Positions 50,668-59,076 of a stretch of DNA of 64,000 nt are shown here, piece after piece; within the stretch, counting starts at the first letter, position 1, and the number at the start of each line of letters is the position of its first letter. Location: contig NZ_LDPV02000036.1 in NCBI RefSeq assembly GCF_001038425.2, forward strand, positions 1 to 64,000, in the 5' to 3' direction. The notes beneath the pieces were generated by a model. It was not told the DNA's origin. It ran no database searches and was given only the letters and a program-made list of their open reading frames with translations. A program made the translations under genes and the position numbers. This DNA comes from Ornithinibacillus contaminans (GTDB taxonomy: Bacteria > Bacillota > Bacilli > Bacillales > Amphibacillaceae).

Positions 50668-50694
50668 TAGCAAAATGCCCCCATTGAGAACGGA
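50668..50694 (-). terminator. ndk terminator
   Basis: On the minus strand TGCCTCC and GGGGGCA pair around a 9-base loop and are followed by TTTTG. It lies between ndk and cheR. Confidence 0.65.
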
Positions 50695-50711
50695 GGCAAT
50701 TACATGATATT

Positions 50712-51158
50712 TTAGTAAATCCAACTATTTTCTTGTTTTGTATACGATACCAATTCACTGGCGTTAAAAAATAGATTAATCTCTCTCTCAGCACTCGCCG
50801 CGGAGTCAGATCCATGAATGACATTTTTCTCAACAGTTAAACCGAAATCCCCTCGAACGGTACCTGGAGCAGCGTCTTGTGGGTTGGTTTTGCCCATCAT
50901 CGCACGTGCAGTTGTAATTACGTTCTGCCCTTCCCAAACCATCGCAAAGACTGGTCCGGACGTAATAAACTCAACTAACTCTCCAAAAAACGGTTTTTCT
51001 CGGTGCTCAGCATAATGTTGACTAGCTAATTCTTCTGAGACTTGCATTAATTTAGCACCAACTAATGTAAAGCCTTTTTGTGAAAATCGATTTACTACTT
51101 CCCCTACTAGATTACGTTGTACCCCATCTGGTTTGACCATTAAAAATGTTTTCTCCAC
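50712..51158 (-). CDS. ndk: Nucleoside diphosphate kinase
   Basis: Balances nucleoside triphosphates by phosphate transfer through a histidine. The 148-residue protein shows [20 protein letters not shown] at the N-terminus, GTVRGDFG and the active-site His in [16 protein letters not shown] near residue 115. AGAGGTGTAAACG precedes the ATG. It sits between hepT and cheR, as in B. subtilis. Confidence 0.97.
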   Translation of the reverse strand: MEKTFLMVKPDGVQRNLVGEVVNRFSQKGFTLVGAKLMQVSEELASQHYAEHREKPFFGELVEFITSGPVFAMVWEGQNVITTARAMMGKTNPQDAAPGTVRGDFGLTVEKNVIHGSDSAASAEREINLFFNASELVSYTKQENSWIY

Positions 51159-51242
51159 GTTTACACCTCTTCTATGTATATGTAGTAAAGATTATGTAAC
51201 CGTTTAAATTCTATCAAACTTTCGGAAAAATAACAATATAAA

Positions 51243-52214
51243 CTATGCTCTTCTTTTACCAATAAATTTGGCAATTTGCTCTAATGTCACTTTTGCCTGG
51301 ACATCTGGGAAATATTTTAGTTCGTGTAATGCTTTTTGTAAATAACGTTCACTAATTTCATACGATCGTTCAATAGCATCTGTCTTCATTAATGCGGTAA
51401 TTAGTTTATCCATGTCCTGTTTGCTAACTTCTCTAGAATTGGTAAATGTTTGCTTTAAAAGCGAGTTAAAAACTGGATCTTCCATTGCAAATAGAACAGG
51501 TAATGTGACATTTCCTTGAAATAAATCATTTCCAGCTGGCTTACCTAATTGTTTGGAGGAAGAAGTGAAATCTAATATATCATCGATGATTTGATAGCTC
51601 ATACCAATGTAATAGCCATAACGGAATAATTTATGTATATGTGTTTCAGTTATATCGGATGTAATGGCCCCTAATTGACAGCTCGTTGCGATTAATAAAG
51701 CAGTCTTACGCTTAATACGTCTAAAATATGTCCGGATATTTTGATTCCAATTATATTTTTCTTTTATTTGCTCGATTTCACCAAGACTTACTTCGACTAA
51801 TGTTTTAGATAAAGCTGAATGAAGTGCTGTATTATCGATTTCTGTTATATTTTCTAACGCCCTAGCCAAGATATAGTCACCAGTATACATCGCTACACGA
51901 TTTCCGTATTGGTGTTTTATCGTTGGTTTTCCTCTGCGAAGTGTTGCATCATCAATAACATCATCGTGTACTAATGTAGCCATATGAATTAACTCCAAGG
52001 ACACTGCTACGGTTTTCACTTTCTCCAAATCAACGTTACCGAATTGACTAGCTAACAATACAAATACAGGTCGAATTCGCTTCCCTCCGGCTTGAAGCAA
52101 TTGAGTAGATGCATTTCGCAGTACAGGATGATCCGCCTGAATAGCATCCATAAGTGCTGATTCAATCAGGTCAAGATCTTTTTTTAAGTAATTATATATT
52201 TTCGCTAATTTCAT
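51243..52214 (-). CDS. hepT: Heptaprenyl diphosphate synthase component II
   Basis: Catalytic subunit of the two-part enzyme that makes the C35 side chain of menaquinone-7. The 323-residue all-alpha prenyltransferase has both Asp-rich motifs: LVHDDVIDDATLRRG near residue 83 and QIIDDILDFT near 214, and the GGKRIRP segment. A GTG at 52223 overlaps the AAGGTGAAT site, so ATG at 52214 is chosen. It follows menG, completing hepS-menG-hepT. Confidence 0.96.
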   Translation of the reverse strand: MKLAKIYNYLKKDLDLIESALMDAIQADHPVLRNASTQLLQAGGKRIRPVFVLLASQFGNVDLEKVKTVAVSLELIHMATLVHDDVIDDATLRRGKPTIKHQYGNRVAMYTGDYILARALENITEIDNTALHSALSKTLVEVSLGEIEQIKEKYNWNQNIRTYFRRIKRKTALLIATSCQLGAITSDITETHIHKLFRYGYYIGMSYQIIDDILDFTSSSKQLGKPAGNDLFQGNVTLPVLFAMEDPVFNSLLKQTFTNSREVSKQDMDKLITALMKTDAIERSYEISERYLQKALHELKYFPDVQAKVTLEQIAKFIGKRRA

Positions 52215-52250
52215 GTGATTCACCTTTTGTCTTATAAAACGATAGATTTG

Positions 52251-52955
52251 TTATTTAATACCCATATGCATGGCAGCAACTCCGCCAGTATAGCCCTTCA
52301 CCTGTACGCTTGTAAAGCCAGCCTCCAAAAACATTTGCTTTAAGCGATTTTTATCCGGAAAGTTTCGAGTTGATTCATTTAGCCAAGCGTATTCCTTATA
52401 ACTCTTTGCAAAGATACGACCGAATAATGGCATGATAAATCGAAAATAAAAAAAGTATAATTGCTTAAATCCAATCATCGTTGGTTGAGAGGTTTCTAGG
52501 CAAACGACTTTTCCGCCTGGTTTTACGACACGATGCATTTCCTGTAACACTGTCATATAGTCAGGGACATTACGTAACCCGAATCCAATCGTAACGAAAT
52601 CAAAGGTGTTAGCTTCAAATGGTAATTCCATTGCATTTCCGTGAATGAACTCAAGCTGTTTAAGTGCAAGCTGTTGATTTTTTTCTTCCGCAACAGAGAG
52701 CATGTTTTTACTGAAGTCTAGACCAATTACTTTTCCTTTTGGACCAGTAGCTTCTGCAAGTGCGATCGACCAATCGCCTGTCCCGCAACAGACATCAAGT
52801 GCCATGTCACCAGCAGTAACATTCATCTGCTTCATAACATCTTTACGCCACGCCTTGTGCCGTTGGAAAGATATGATGGAATTCATTGCATCATACTTAT
52901 CATAAATTTTTTCAAATACATGATGAACACGTTCTTCTTTTGTTTTCTCCTGCAT
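52251..52955 (-). CDS. menG: Demethylmenaquinone methyltransferase MenG
   Basis: SAM-dependent last step of menaquinone synthesis. The 234-residue UbiE/MenG protein has [18 protein letters not shown] near the N-terminus, the SAM motif [17 protein letters not shown] near residue 50, GNAMELPF and [10 protein letters not shown]-type ([13 protein letters not shown]) segments. The ATG shares a base with the hepS stop (TAATG). The codons from 52973 to 52956 are the end of hepS and its ribosome binding site region, not part of this protein. Confidence 0.96.
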   Translation of the reverse strand: MQEKTKEERVHHVFEKIYDKYDAMNSIISFQRHKAWRKDVMKQMNVTAGDMALDVCCGTGDWSIALAEATGPKGKVIGLDFSKNMLSVAEEKNQQLALKQLEFIHGNAMELPFEANTFDFVTIGFGLRNVPDYMTVLQEMHRVVKPGGKVVCLETSQPTMIGFKQLYFFYFRFIMPLFGRIFAKSYKEYAWLNESTRNFPDKNRLKQMFLEAGFTSVQVKGYTGGVAAMHMGIK

Positions 52956-53680
52956 TAGTATTCCTTCTCCCAAGCGGTGTTATATAGAATAGAATCAAGT
53001 AGCTGTTTTGTTTCGGATTTAAAATGACTGTAGCTGACAGGAAGACTCTCTATAATACCAGTTGTATTTTTGATTTGTACTGTTTGAAGTTCAGATTGTG
53101 TAGGATATTCTAATTCGGATACAATTTGCTTCGATAAATAGTTCGTTAATAATATTTCCTCTATCACAGGAATTTCAATAGTCATGTTGAGCTCTTTCGC
53201 TATATTGGTAATTAATAACGATTCTATTTGCTTAATCATTACCAATTGTTCTTCACTAGAAATATGTTTCGCAAAATAACGCTGCATTTTCACTTCGTTA
53301 ATCTGTTTAATTGCCGTTGCTAGCACACGAATAAATCGGTGCTCTGATATATTAGCTAATAACCAGTAATAAAGACCACTATAAAAATCACCGGCAAGGA
53401 TGGATAACTGACTATTTGTTGTTATCGGCATATCCTCTTCTTCGTGGTTATTAGGAACCTGTTCATGTATGTCTAATGCGATTTGAACTAGCATAATCGC
53501 GATTAATAAGTTATCCCTTGTTTTCGGGTTAAGTGAAGCGTTACTTAATAAATAATTTAGAAAGAAAAGCTTGTATTCATCAATTACAGGCTGTTGGATA
53601 TGCTCTACTAGGAAAGGATGATGAATAGTATCTTCTATCATCTCTTTCAGTTGTACTATTTCCTTCTCCATTGTTTGCAA
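52955..53680 (-). CDS. hepS: Heptaprenyl diphosphate synthase component I
   Basis: Non-catalytic subunit needed for chain-length control by HepT. The 241-residue helical protein has the HEPPP-synthase I pattern, with [21 protein letters not shown] near the start and [20 protein letters not shown] in the middle. A GTG at 53689 lies inside AAAGGTGAT, so TTG at 53680 is the best-spaced start; ATG at 53671 is an alternative. It leads the hepS-menG-hepT operon. Confidence 0.92.
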   Translation of the reverse strand: MQTMEKEIVQLKEMIEDTIHHPFLVEHIQQPVIDEYKLFFLNYLLSNASLNPKTRDNLLIAIMLVQIALDIHEQVPNNHEEEDMPITTNSQLSILAGDFYSGLYYWLLANISEHRFIRVLATAIKQINEVKMQRYFAKHISSEEQLVMIKQIESLLITNIAKELNMTIEIPVIEEILLTNYLSKQIVSELEYPTQSELQTVQIKNTTGIIESLPVSYSHFKSETKQLLDSILYNTAWEKEY

Positions 53681-53724
53681 AATAATCACCTTTGCCCTTT
53701 CAAGCCTTTAGTGTTGCCTAAGTT

Positions 53725-53753
53725 ATTATAACATAATTACGGGTATACGATAA
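53725..53753 (-). promoter_or_regulatory. Promoter of hepS-menG-hepT
   Basis: On the minus strand TTATCG (53753-53748) and an extended TGT-TATAAT (-10 box 53730-53725) are separated by 17 bases. The leader is about 40 bases. Confidence 0.7.
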
Positions 53754-53805
53754 TTTAAAAACCATAAAGGAAAAAGTGGAAAGATAGCCAATAGCAGAAG
53801 TTCCT

Positions 53806-54021
53806 TTAATCGTTTGTGATTTCCCCGTGACTTGTTTGAATTAAGGCTTTCCCTCTAACTTTGACAGCAGAAGTATGTTCTGTAAATTGGGCAATCATCA
53901 CTTCACCCTTGTCAAGTTTCTCTGAATGATGGAACTTCGTATCAGATCCTCTCGTTAATCCAATAACATTTACCCCATCTTCTAATGCTTTCACAACAAA
54001 GAAATCTGGATTATTACTCAT
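53806..54021 (-). CDS. mtrB: Tryptophan RNA-binding attenuation protein (TRAP)
   Basis: A 71-residue subunit of the 11-mer ring that binds GAG/UAG repeats in trp leader RNA when loaded with tryptophan. The whole sequence fits [39 protein letters not shown], then [25 protein letters not shown], which supply the Trp pocket and the RNA-binding Lys/Arg residues. GGAGTTGGT precedes the ATG. In B. subtilis folE lies upstream in the same operon; here hbs is next and folE is missing. No trp genes or GAG-repeat leaders are in this window. Confidence 0.95.
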   Translation of the reverse strand: MSNNPDFFVVKALEDGVNVIGLTRGSDTKFHHSEKLDKGEVMIAQFTEHTSAVKVRGKALIQTSHGEITND

Positions 54022-54081
54022 ATAACCAACTCCTTTACATCATATTACTAGTATTGTCGCTTCGTTATGTATTATGAAATG

Positions 54082-54111
54082 AAAAAAAGGGTGCGAATGA
54101 ACGCACCCTTT
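54082..54111 (-). terminator. hbs terminator
   Basis: AAAGGGTGCG and CGCACCCTTT pair perfectly around a 6-base loop, and seven T follow on the minus strand. mtrB therefore probably depends on read-through or its own promoter. Confidence 0.9.
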
Positions 54112-54126
54112 AACCCTATGTACGTA

Positions 54127-54399
54127 TTATTTTACGCTATCTTTAAGGGCTTTACCTGGTTTGAAAGCAGGAACTTTGCTTGCAGGGATTTCGATTTCTG
54201 CTCCAGTTTGTGGATTACGTCCTTTACGTGCAGAACGCTCACGTACTTCGAAGTTACCGAAACCGATTAATTGTACTTTTTCACCTTTTTTAAGTGAATC
54301 CATGACAGCTTCGAAAACTGCATCTACAGCTTTTGTAGCATCTTTTTTAGAAAGTTCGCTTTTCTCAGCAACTGCATTTACTAAATCTGTTTTATTCAT
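54127..54399 (-). CDS. hbs: DNA-binding protein HU
   Basis: A 90-residue nucleoid protein that bends DNA as a dimer. It shows [50 protein letters not shown] with the beta-arm, and [13 protein letters not shown], matching HBsu almost throughout. A GTG at 54408 is part of the AGGAGGTGA site, so the ATG at 54399 is the start. It is a strong single gene with its own promoter and terminator. Confidence 0.97.
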   Translation of the reverse strand: MNKTDLVNAVAEKSELSKKDATKAVDAVFEAVMDSLKKGEKVQLIGFGNFEVRERSARKGRNPQTGAEIEIPASKVPAFKPGKALKDSVK

Positions 54400-54754
54400 G
54401 ACATTCACCTCCTCCCAAAAAAATTCGGGTCACATTGGTACAAATATTTCTCTCATCATTTGTTTACCAATTTACCAACTTTTATACTTGTTTGCCCTAT
54501 AATCAATAGGGACAAGGCTAATATTAAACGAGATTCCAGCAAAATTCAACAAAAAATTACTCTTTTTTCATATTTTCTTAGATTTTTATCCATATATTGG
54601 AAGAAAATCAAGTATTTATTAAAGGCTAAAAAGCTGCTGTAAAGCCCGTTTTATAGGTATTCGCTATCGTTTTATAAATTCCTGCTAGATTTTAAAATTT
54701 TTGTAGCAAATTGGGCGATTTTTTTCCTTTTTCACTTCGGTTTTTGCCCAAAAC
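54400..54754. other. Intergenic region upstream of hbs
   Basis: About 350 bases with no supported coding sequence. It holds the hbs leader, the promoter at 54521-54549, a second AT-rich region with further possible promoter elements (for example TATAAA near 54481-54486 on the minus strand), and the spoIVA terminator at its far end. Small frames here lack ribosome binding sites. Confidence 0.6.
54521..54549 (-). promoter_or_regulatory. hbs: Promoter of hbs
   Basis: On the minus strand TTGAAT (54549-54544) and TAATAT (54526-54521) are separated by 17 bases. This gives a leader of about 115 bases, compatible with the long hbs leader known in Bacillus. Confidence 0.6.
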
Positions 54755-54786
54755 AAAAACAGCAGCCCATATGAACTGCTGTTTTT
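54749..54786 (-). terminator. spoIVA terminator
   Basis: AAAAACAGCAG (54755-54765) pairs with CTGCTGTTTTT (54776-54786). On the minus strand the stem ends in T5 followed by GTTTTG. It begins 3 bases after the spoIVA stop. Confidence 0.88.
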
Positions 54787-54788
54787 GT

Positions 54789-56267
54789 CTATAATATGAT
54801 GGCGATTAAACCACCTGATCCTTCGTTGATAATTCGCTCTAATGTTTCCTTTAATTTGTATCGGGCATTCTCTGGCATTAAGGAAATCTTCGCTTGTATA
54901 CCTTCCCGAACTATGGAGCTAAGTGATCTGCCAAAAATATCGGATTCCCAAATGGAAAGCGGGTCTTCTTCAAAGTCTTGCATTAAGTATCGAACTAATT
55001 CCTCACTTTGTTTTTCAGTGCCGATTATAGGTGCAAATTCGGATTCCACTTCGACTTTTATCATATGAATTGATGGTGCAACAGCTTTTAATCTAACACC
55101 AAATCGGGATCCCTGTCGGATGATTTCTGGTTCATCTAGTTCCATATCCTCTAAGGTAGGAGCAGCGATTCCGTAACCGGTTTGTTTTACCATCTGAAGT
55201 GCACTTGCTACTTGATCATATTGACGCTTTGCATAAGAAAAGTCTTGCATTAACTCTAACAAGTGATCCTTGCCTCGAATTTCTACCCCAACAATTTCTT
55301 TCAATACTTGGTCGTATAAATAATCAGGCGCATGTAGGTCAATTTCAGCTATACCTTCTCCCATTTCCATGCCTGCTAAATTCGCTTTTTCGATGTAGTC
55401 ATATTCGGAAAAATCACCGACAATACTATCCACATCTCGAAGGCGTTTTATGTTTTTTACGGTTGATTGAATTGCTTCTTGGTAGCTTTCTCGTAACCAG
55501 TGATCCTCTTTTAGCACCATTACCCAACTTGGTAGATTAACATTGACTTCTAAAACCGGAAACTCATATAATGCCTCGCGAAGCACATTGTACACATCAT
55601 GCTCTGTCATCGCTTCTACACTCATCGCAAGTACCGGAATGTCATGTTGCTCTGATAATTCCTGACGAAGTAATTCAGTTTCCTGACTAGTAGGTTTTAC
55701 CGAGTTAATGACCATTATAAATGGTTTTCCAACTTCTTTTAATTCCTCAATTACTTTCGTCTCTGCTTCTACATAATCTCCTCTCGGTATGTCAGCGATT
55801 GTTCCGTCAGTCGTCACCACCACACCAATCGTAGAATGCTCCTGAATTACTTTTCTTGTGCCGATTTCCGCTGCATCATGAAATGGTATCGGTTCCTCAT
55901 ACCAAGGTGTATTGATCATTCTTGGGCCGTTTTCGTCCTCAAATCCTTTTGCGCCTTCGACTGCATAGCCAACACAATCTACCAGTCTAATATTGACATC
56001 TAGGCCCTCTTCTACACTTACCTTTACAGCTTGGTTGGGAATAAATTTCGGTTCTGTTGTCATGATAGTTTTACCGGCTGCGCTTTGTGGTAGTTCATCC
56101 TGTGCTCTTACTTTTTCGCTTTCGTCATCAATGTTAGGTAACACCACTAATTCCATGAACTTTTTTATGAATGTTGATTTGCCTGTTCGAACAGCACCTA
56201 CAATACCGAGGTATATATCGCCATTCGTACGTTTGGAAATATCTTTAAAAATATCTACCTTCTTCAA
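54789..56267 (-). CDS. spoIVA: Stage IV sporulation protein A (SpoIVA)
   Basis: ATPase that polymerises around the forespore to form the base layer of the spore coat. The 492-residue protein has Walker A GAVRTGKSTFIKKFMELV near residue 24, the switch-like DCVGYAVEGAKGFEDENGPRM near 100 and VTTDGTIADIPRG further on. The C-terminal anchoring region ends in GSGGLIAIIL. Only endospore formers have it. A sigma-E-like promoter lies about 60-90 bases upstream. Start has GGAGGGGATC 7 bases before ATG. Confidence 0.98.
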   Translation of the reverse strand: MKKVDIFKDISKRTNGDIYLGIVGAVRTGKSTFIKKFMELVVLPNIDDESEKVRAQDELPQSAAGKTIMTTEPKFIPNQAVKVSVEEGLDVNIRLVDCVGYAVEGAKGFEDENGPRMINTPWYEEPIPFHDAAEIGTRKVIQEHSTIGVVVTTDGTIADIPRGDYVEAETKVIEELKEVGKPFIMVINSVKPTSQETELLRQELSEQHDIPVLAMSVEAMTEHDVYNVLREALYEFPVLEVNVNLPSWVMVLKEDHWLRESYQEAIQSTVKNIKRLRDVDSIVGDFSEYDYIEKANLAGMEMGEGIAEIDLHAPDYLYDQVLKEIVGVEIRGKDHLLELMQDFSYAKRQYDQVASALQMVKQTGYGIAAPTLEDMELDEPEIIRQGSRFGVRLKAVAPSIHMIKVEVESEFAPIIGTEKQSEELVRYLMQDFEEDPLSIWESDIFGRSLSSIVREGIQAKISLMPENARYKLKETLERIINEGSGGLIAIIL

Positions 56268-56302
56268 ACGATCCCCTCCCGATCACTACAATATTAAATG
56301 AA

Positions 56303-56410
56303 CAAACTACGAATAATTGACATTACAATTCTATGATGTTGTCCTATCAAATTATGACTTAATATATGCAAAAGAATTTAATTTAATGCTAAATCAGCAT
56401 TCGTAGTTTG
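56303..56410. repeat. 12-bp perfect inverted repeat bracketing the spoIVA promoter
   Basis: CAAACTACGAAT (56303-56314) and ATTCGTAGTTTG (56399-56410) are exact inverted copies 84 bases apart, one on each side of the sigma-E-like promoter. A match of this length in so small a region is unlikely by chance. The arms could be paired operator sites. Confidence 0.6.
56328..56357 (-). promoter_or_regulatory. spoIVA: Sigma-E-type promoter of spoIVA
   Basis: On the minus strand TCATAATT (56357-56350) and CATAGAAT (56335-56328) are separated by 14 bases. They resemble the sigma-E boxes (ATATT and CATACAAT). spoIVA is transcribed by sigma-E in the B. subtilis mother cell, so gene and promoter agree. 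Confidence 0.75.
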
Positions 56411-56441
56411 GTAATTTCTAAAAACCGCGTGAAATTGGGGA

Positions 56442-56476
56442 TAAAAAAACCCCTGCAACAAATATATGCTGCAAGG
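56442..56476 (-). terminator. yphF terminator
   Basis: On the minus strand CCTTGCA pairs with TGCAGGG around an AT-rich loop and is followed by seven T. It lies 24 bases after the yphF stop. Confidence 0.75.
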
Positions 56477-56499
56477 AATAAGTTATGAGAAATATTTCG

Positions 56500-57222
56500 T
56501 TACGGTGTATCCATAAATACCGGCTCATCGTTTTTAATAGTATAAGGTACGGAATATGCAGGTAAAAATGGAGCGTTTTCCGCTAAAATAAAACGAATAT
56601 CGTCCCCTTCTTGATAGGTGTGCTCATATGTTTGAAGTGCATTATTCAAATCAATCCGATAGTCCACATAAATCTCACCATTCGCATCCATTACAAGTGG
56701 TAATGTAACATCAGAATATGGACTATCAATTAGTGGCGGGCTGTCAATGCCAATCTTGTCATAATCTATTTCAAAAATGCCATCGTCAATTCGTTCACCA
56801 AATGGTGGATAGATGTGTTTATCACGAAATGCATTCACGCGAATTTTTACACTCCGAATAGCTTCTGTTAAGCGAAGATCGATTAATTTAACTTGTGGAT
56901 TTGTTTCTGGGTTTAAAATGGCATATTGATAGACACCGCCATTTTCATAAGCATTTCCAGGTACATCAGCAATACTATTGCTTTCTTTTAATGTTGTAAA
57001 GTCGATTAAATACTTCTCAAATATCGGTGTATCATTTGACTTGGTTCGGATTGGCAATAGTCCACCAGTTTGCTCTTGATAGTGCTCAACAGCTGCCTGT
57101 ACCATTTCTAGTTGTACCTCATTGGGAACCTGGTTCTTATCTAATTCACTAGTCGGATACATGCAGCCACTTAGTATTAATAACAGTAACGCAATAAGAA
57201 TTGTTCTATATGTATACTTCAT
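56500..57222 (-). CDS. Lipoprotein YphF
   Basis: A 240-residue lipoprotein. The signal peptide ends in a lipobox LILSGC with the lipidated Cys at residue 20, so the mature protein is anchored outside the membrane. The external part is acidic, with segments such as ETNPQVKLIDLRLTEAIRS and IDDGIFEIDYDKIGIDSPPLID. Function unknown. Its position between spoIVA and yphE matches B. subtilis yphF. Confidence 0.85.
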   Translation of the reverse strand: MKYTYRTILIALLLLILSGCMYPTSELDKNQVPNEVQLEMVQAAVEHYQEQTGGLLPIRTKSNDTPIFEKYLIDFTTLKESNSIADVPGNAYENGGVYQYAILNPETNPQVKLIDLRLTEAIRSVKIRVNAFRDKHIYPPFGERIDDGIFEIDYDKIGIDSPPLIDSPYSDVTLPLVMDANGEIYVDYRIDLNNALQTYEHTYQEGDDIRFILAENAPFLPAYSVPYTIKNDEPVFMDTP

Positions 57223-57241
57223 ACCACTAAACCTCCATAAG

Positions 57242-57439
57242 CTAAATCGATGGTCCGCTAAAAACGATATACAATATAATAATCCCGCCTAAGAATAGAC
57301 TAACATAAGCAAAGAATGAAATAATCATAGCGAAAATACCTTTTAACTTATGTCTGCTAAGGATGACCAAACCAATCGCTAGAACCAAGAAGCCCATACC
57401 AGCGAACGAAATCCACATTTTAAGCATAGATTCTGACAT
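57242..57439 (-). CDS. YphE-like membrane protein (DUF2768)
   Basis: A 65-residue protein with two membrane segments (about 8-28 and 38-60) joined by a short basic loop (SRHKLKG), typical of DUF2768. Function unknown. The ATG at 57439 has AGAGGTGAAA upstream; codons further upstream have no site. It is followed by yphF at 19 bases. An extended -10 promoter lies 50 bases upstream. Confidence 0.85.
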   Translation of the reverse strand: MSESMLKMWISFAGMGFLVLAIGLVILSRHKLKGIFAMIISFFAYVSLFLGGIIILYIVFSGPSI

Positions 57440-57485
57440 GTTTTCACCTCTTATATAACCATTATCCATTTATCTTGCACATCGT

Positions 57486-57494
57486 ATTATACCA
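57486..57494 (-). promoter_or_regulatory. Extended -10 promoter upstream of yphE-yphF
   Basis: On the minus strand TGG-TATAAT (57494-57486) is a perfect extended -10 box, about 47 bases before the yphE start. The -35 region is weak. Confidence 0.6.
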
Positions 57495-57558
57495 TAGTGT
57501 TGCCAGGCAAGCATGGATTAACGAAATTAGCTACATTCCTCGATATGGTCTTCGTTAC

Positions 57559-57599
57559 AAAAAAGTACCGGGGTGAAGAGGGGCCATCTTCATCCCGGT
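57559..57599 (-). terminator. spoVIF terminator
   Basis: ACCGGGGTGAAGA (57567-57579) pairs with TCTTCATCCCGGT (57587-57599), 13 pairs with one G-U. On the minus strand ACTTTTTTG follows. About 100 bases separate it from the spoVIF stop. Confidence 0.85.
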
Positions 57600-57700
57600 T
57601 TGACTAAATAATACCCACAGCAACCCTATCTATGAATGCTTGTGCGTTTCATTTTATGCGAGTAGACGCGAGGTTGTATCCTCACCTGCCCAGCCTAAAG

Positions 57701-57961
57701 CTATTTTTTAAATAACTGATTCAGCGAGTTAAAATCTGCTGGAACTTTATTATTTGTGATAGACTTTACTATTTTGTCCTCTTTCTCTTTTGTGATAGGT
57801 TTATTAGCCATTTTTGCTAATTGCCGTACGAGCCTTCGAACGGTTTTTTCATCCGAAAAATCGGCATTTTTAACCGAATCAGCAACTTTATAAATATCGC
57901 TTGGACTAATACCTGCGTTTTGTTGAATTTTGTCAAAAGGATTATTGCTTTTATTGCTCAC
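57701..57961 (-). CDS. spoVIF: Stage VI sporulation protein F
   Basis: An 86-residue protein of the SpoVIF/YjcC family, needed for proper spore coat assembly late in sporulation. Identifiable by NPFDKIQQNAGISPSDIYKVADSVKNADF, RRLVRQLAKMANKPI and VPADFNSLNQLF. The GTG start at 57961 has GGAGGCGAGC directly upstream. It sits between gpsA and yphE; in B. subtilis the homologue is elsewhere, but this position is seen in related genera. Confidence 0.9.
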   Translation of the reverse strand: MSNKSNNPFDKIQQNAGISPSDIYKVADSVKNADFSDEKTVRRLVRQLAKMANKPITKEKEDKIVKSITNNKVPADFNSLNQLFKK

Positions 57962-58024
57962 ACGCTCGCCTCCTTGCTGCTATGTTAGTTCAACATAGTA
58001 TATGCAAGGTTTTTTGGTAGTGTG

Positions 58025-59062
58025 TTACCGGGTATAACGGTTCTTCAATAAAGAGGCAAGATCATCCATTTCCTCACGCTTGTCACGGTTCATGAGTTGT
58101 TCAACTACCTCTTTTGGTTTCTTTACATGATGAATAATATCATATATACCAGAGGTAATCGGCATTTCTACTTGTTCTGCCTTGGCAAACTGATAAGCTG
58201 CTTCTGCTGTTCGTACCCCTTCAACAACCATGCCCATTTGCTCAAGAACTTCGTCTAAATTTTTACCCTTTCCTAGTAGATTGCCTGCCCGCCAGTTTCT
58301 ACTGTGGACACTCGTACAAGTAACGATTAAATCGCCAACACCCGGTAACCCTAAAAAGCTAAGTGGGTTTGCACCTAGATGTGTTCCTAATCTAGTTATT
58401 TCAGCAAGTCCACGTGTAATTAAAGCGGCTTTTGCATTATCACCATAGCCTAGCCCATCCGAAATACCCGCACCAAGTGCAATAATATTTTTGAGTGCTC
58501 CACCCAATTCAATACCAATGACATCATTACTTGTATAGACTCGAAAAACCTCATTGAAGAAAAGATCTTGACTAATCTTTGCATTCACTTCATTTATCGA
58601 TGCAACGGTAACGGTTGTTGGTTGTCGTTGAGCAACCTCTTCCGCATGACTTGGTCCAGATAAAACAACGATATCTTCATAGCTATAATTATCCATTTCT
58701 TCGGCAATCATTTGTGTCACCCGCTTAAGTGATCCGGGTTCAATTCCCTTTGTTGCATGAATAATTACTGGATGATGATTTAACAAAGCATTTAAATCTT
58801 GTGAAACCTCTCGAATCGCTTTTGTTGGGACGACAAGTACAATGACATCAACATCCGCAACAGCAGCCTTTAAATCGTGATAGGCTTTAATTTGTTCTGG
58901 AATCATTATTTCCAAATAACGCTCATTTTTATGGGTTGCATTGATGATATCTGCCTGTTCTTTTCGATGTGTCCAAAGCCTTACCTCATGTTTATTATCT
59001 GCAAGTACAATGCTTAACGCTGTTCCCCAGCTACCTGCACCTATAACAGCAACTTTACTCAA
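58025..59062 (-). CDS. gpsA: Glycerol-3-phosphate dehydrogenase [NAD(P)+]
   Basis: Makes sn-glycerol 3-phosphate for phospholipids. The 345-residue protein has the nucleotide loop VIGAGSWGTALSIVLADN at residues 5-22, VVLSGPSHAEEVA, GGALKNIIALGAGISDGLGYGDNAKAALITRGLAE with the catalytic Lys, and GVGDLIVTCTSVHSRN. GGGGAGGAG precedes the ATG. It follows der by 14 bases as in B. subtilis. Confidence 0.97.
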   Translation of the reverse strand: MSKVAVIGAGSWGTALSIVLADNKHEVRLWTHRKEQADIINATHKNERYLEIMIPEQIKAYHDLKAAVADVDVIVLVVPTKAIREVSQDLNALLNHHPVIIHATKGIEPGSLKRVTQMIAEEMDNYSYEDIVVLSGPSHAEEVAQRQPTTVTVASINEVNAKISQDLFFNEVFRVYTSNDVIGIELGGALKNIIALGAGISDGLGYGDNAKAALITRGLAEITRLGTHLGANPLSFLGLPGVGDLIVTCTSVHSRNWRAGNLLGKGKNLDEVLEQMGMVVEGVRTAEAAYQFAKAEQVEMPITSGIYDIIHHVKKPKEVVEQLMNRDKREEMDDLASLLKNRYTR

Positions 59063-59076
59063 CTTGTACTCCTCCC

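Noticed and set aside
53680-53805. TRAP-binding GAG/UAG repeats near mtrB
   Set aside because: No regularly spaced GAG or UAG series is present in the leader regions around mtrB or hepS.
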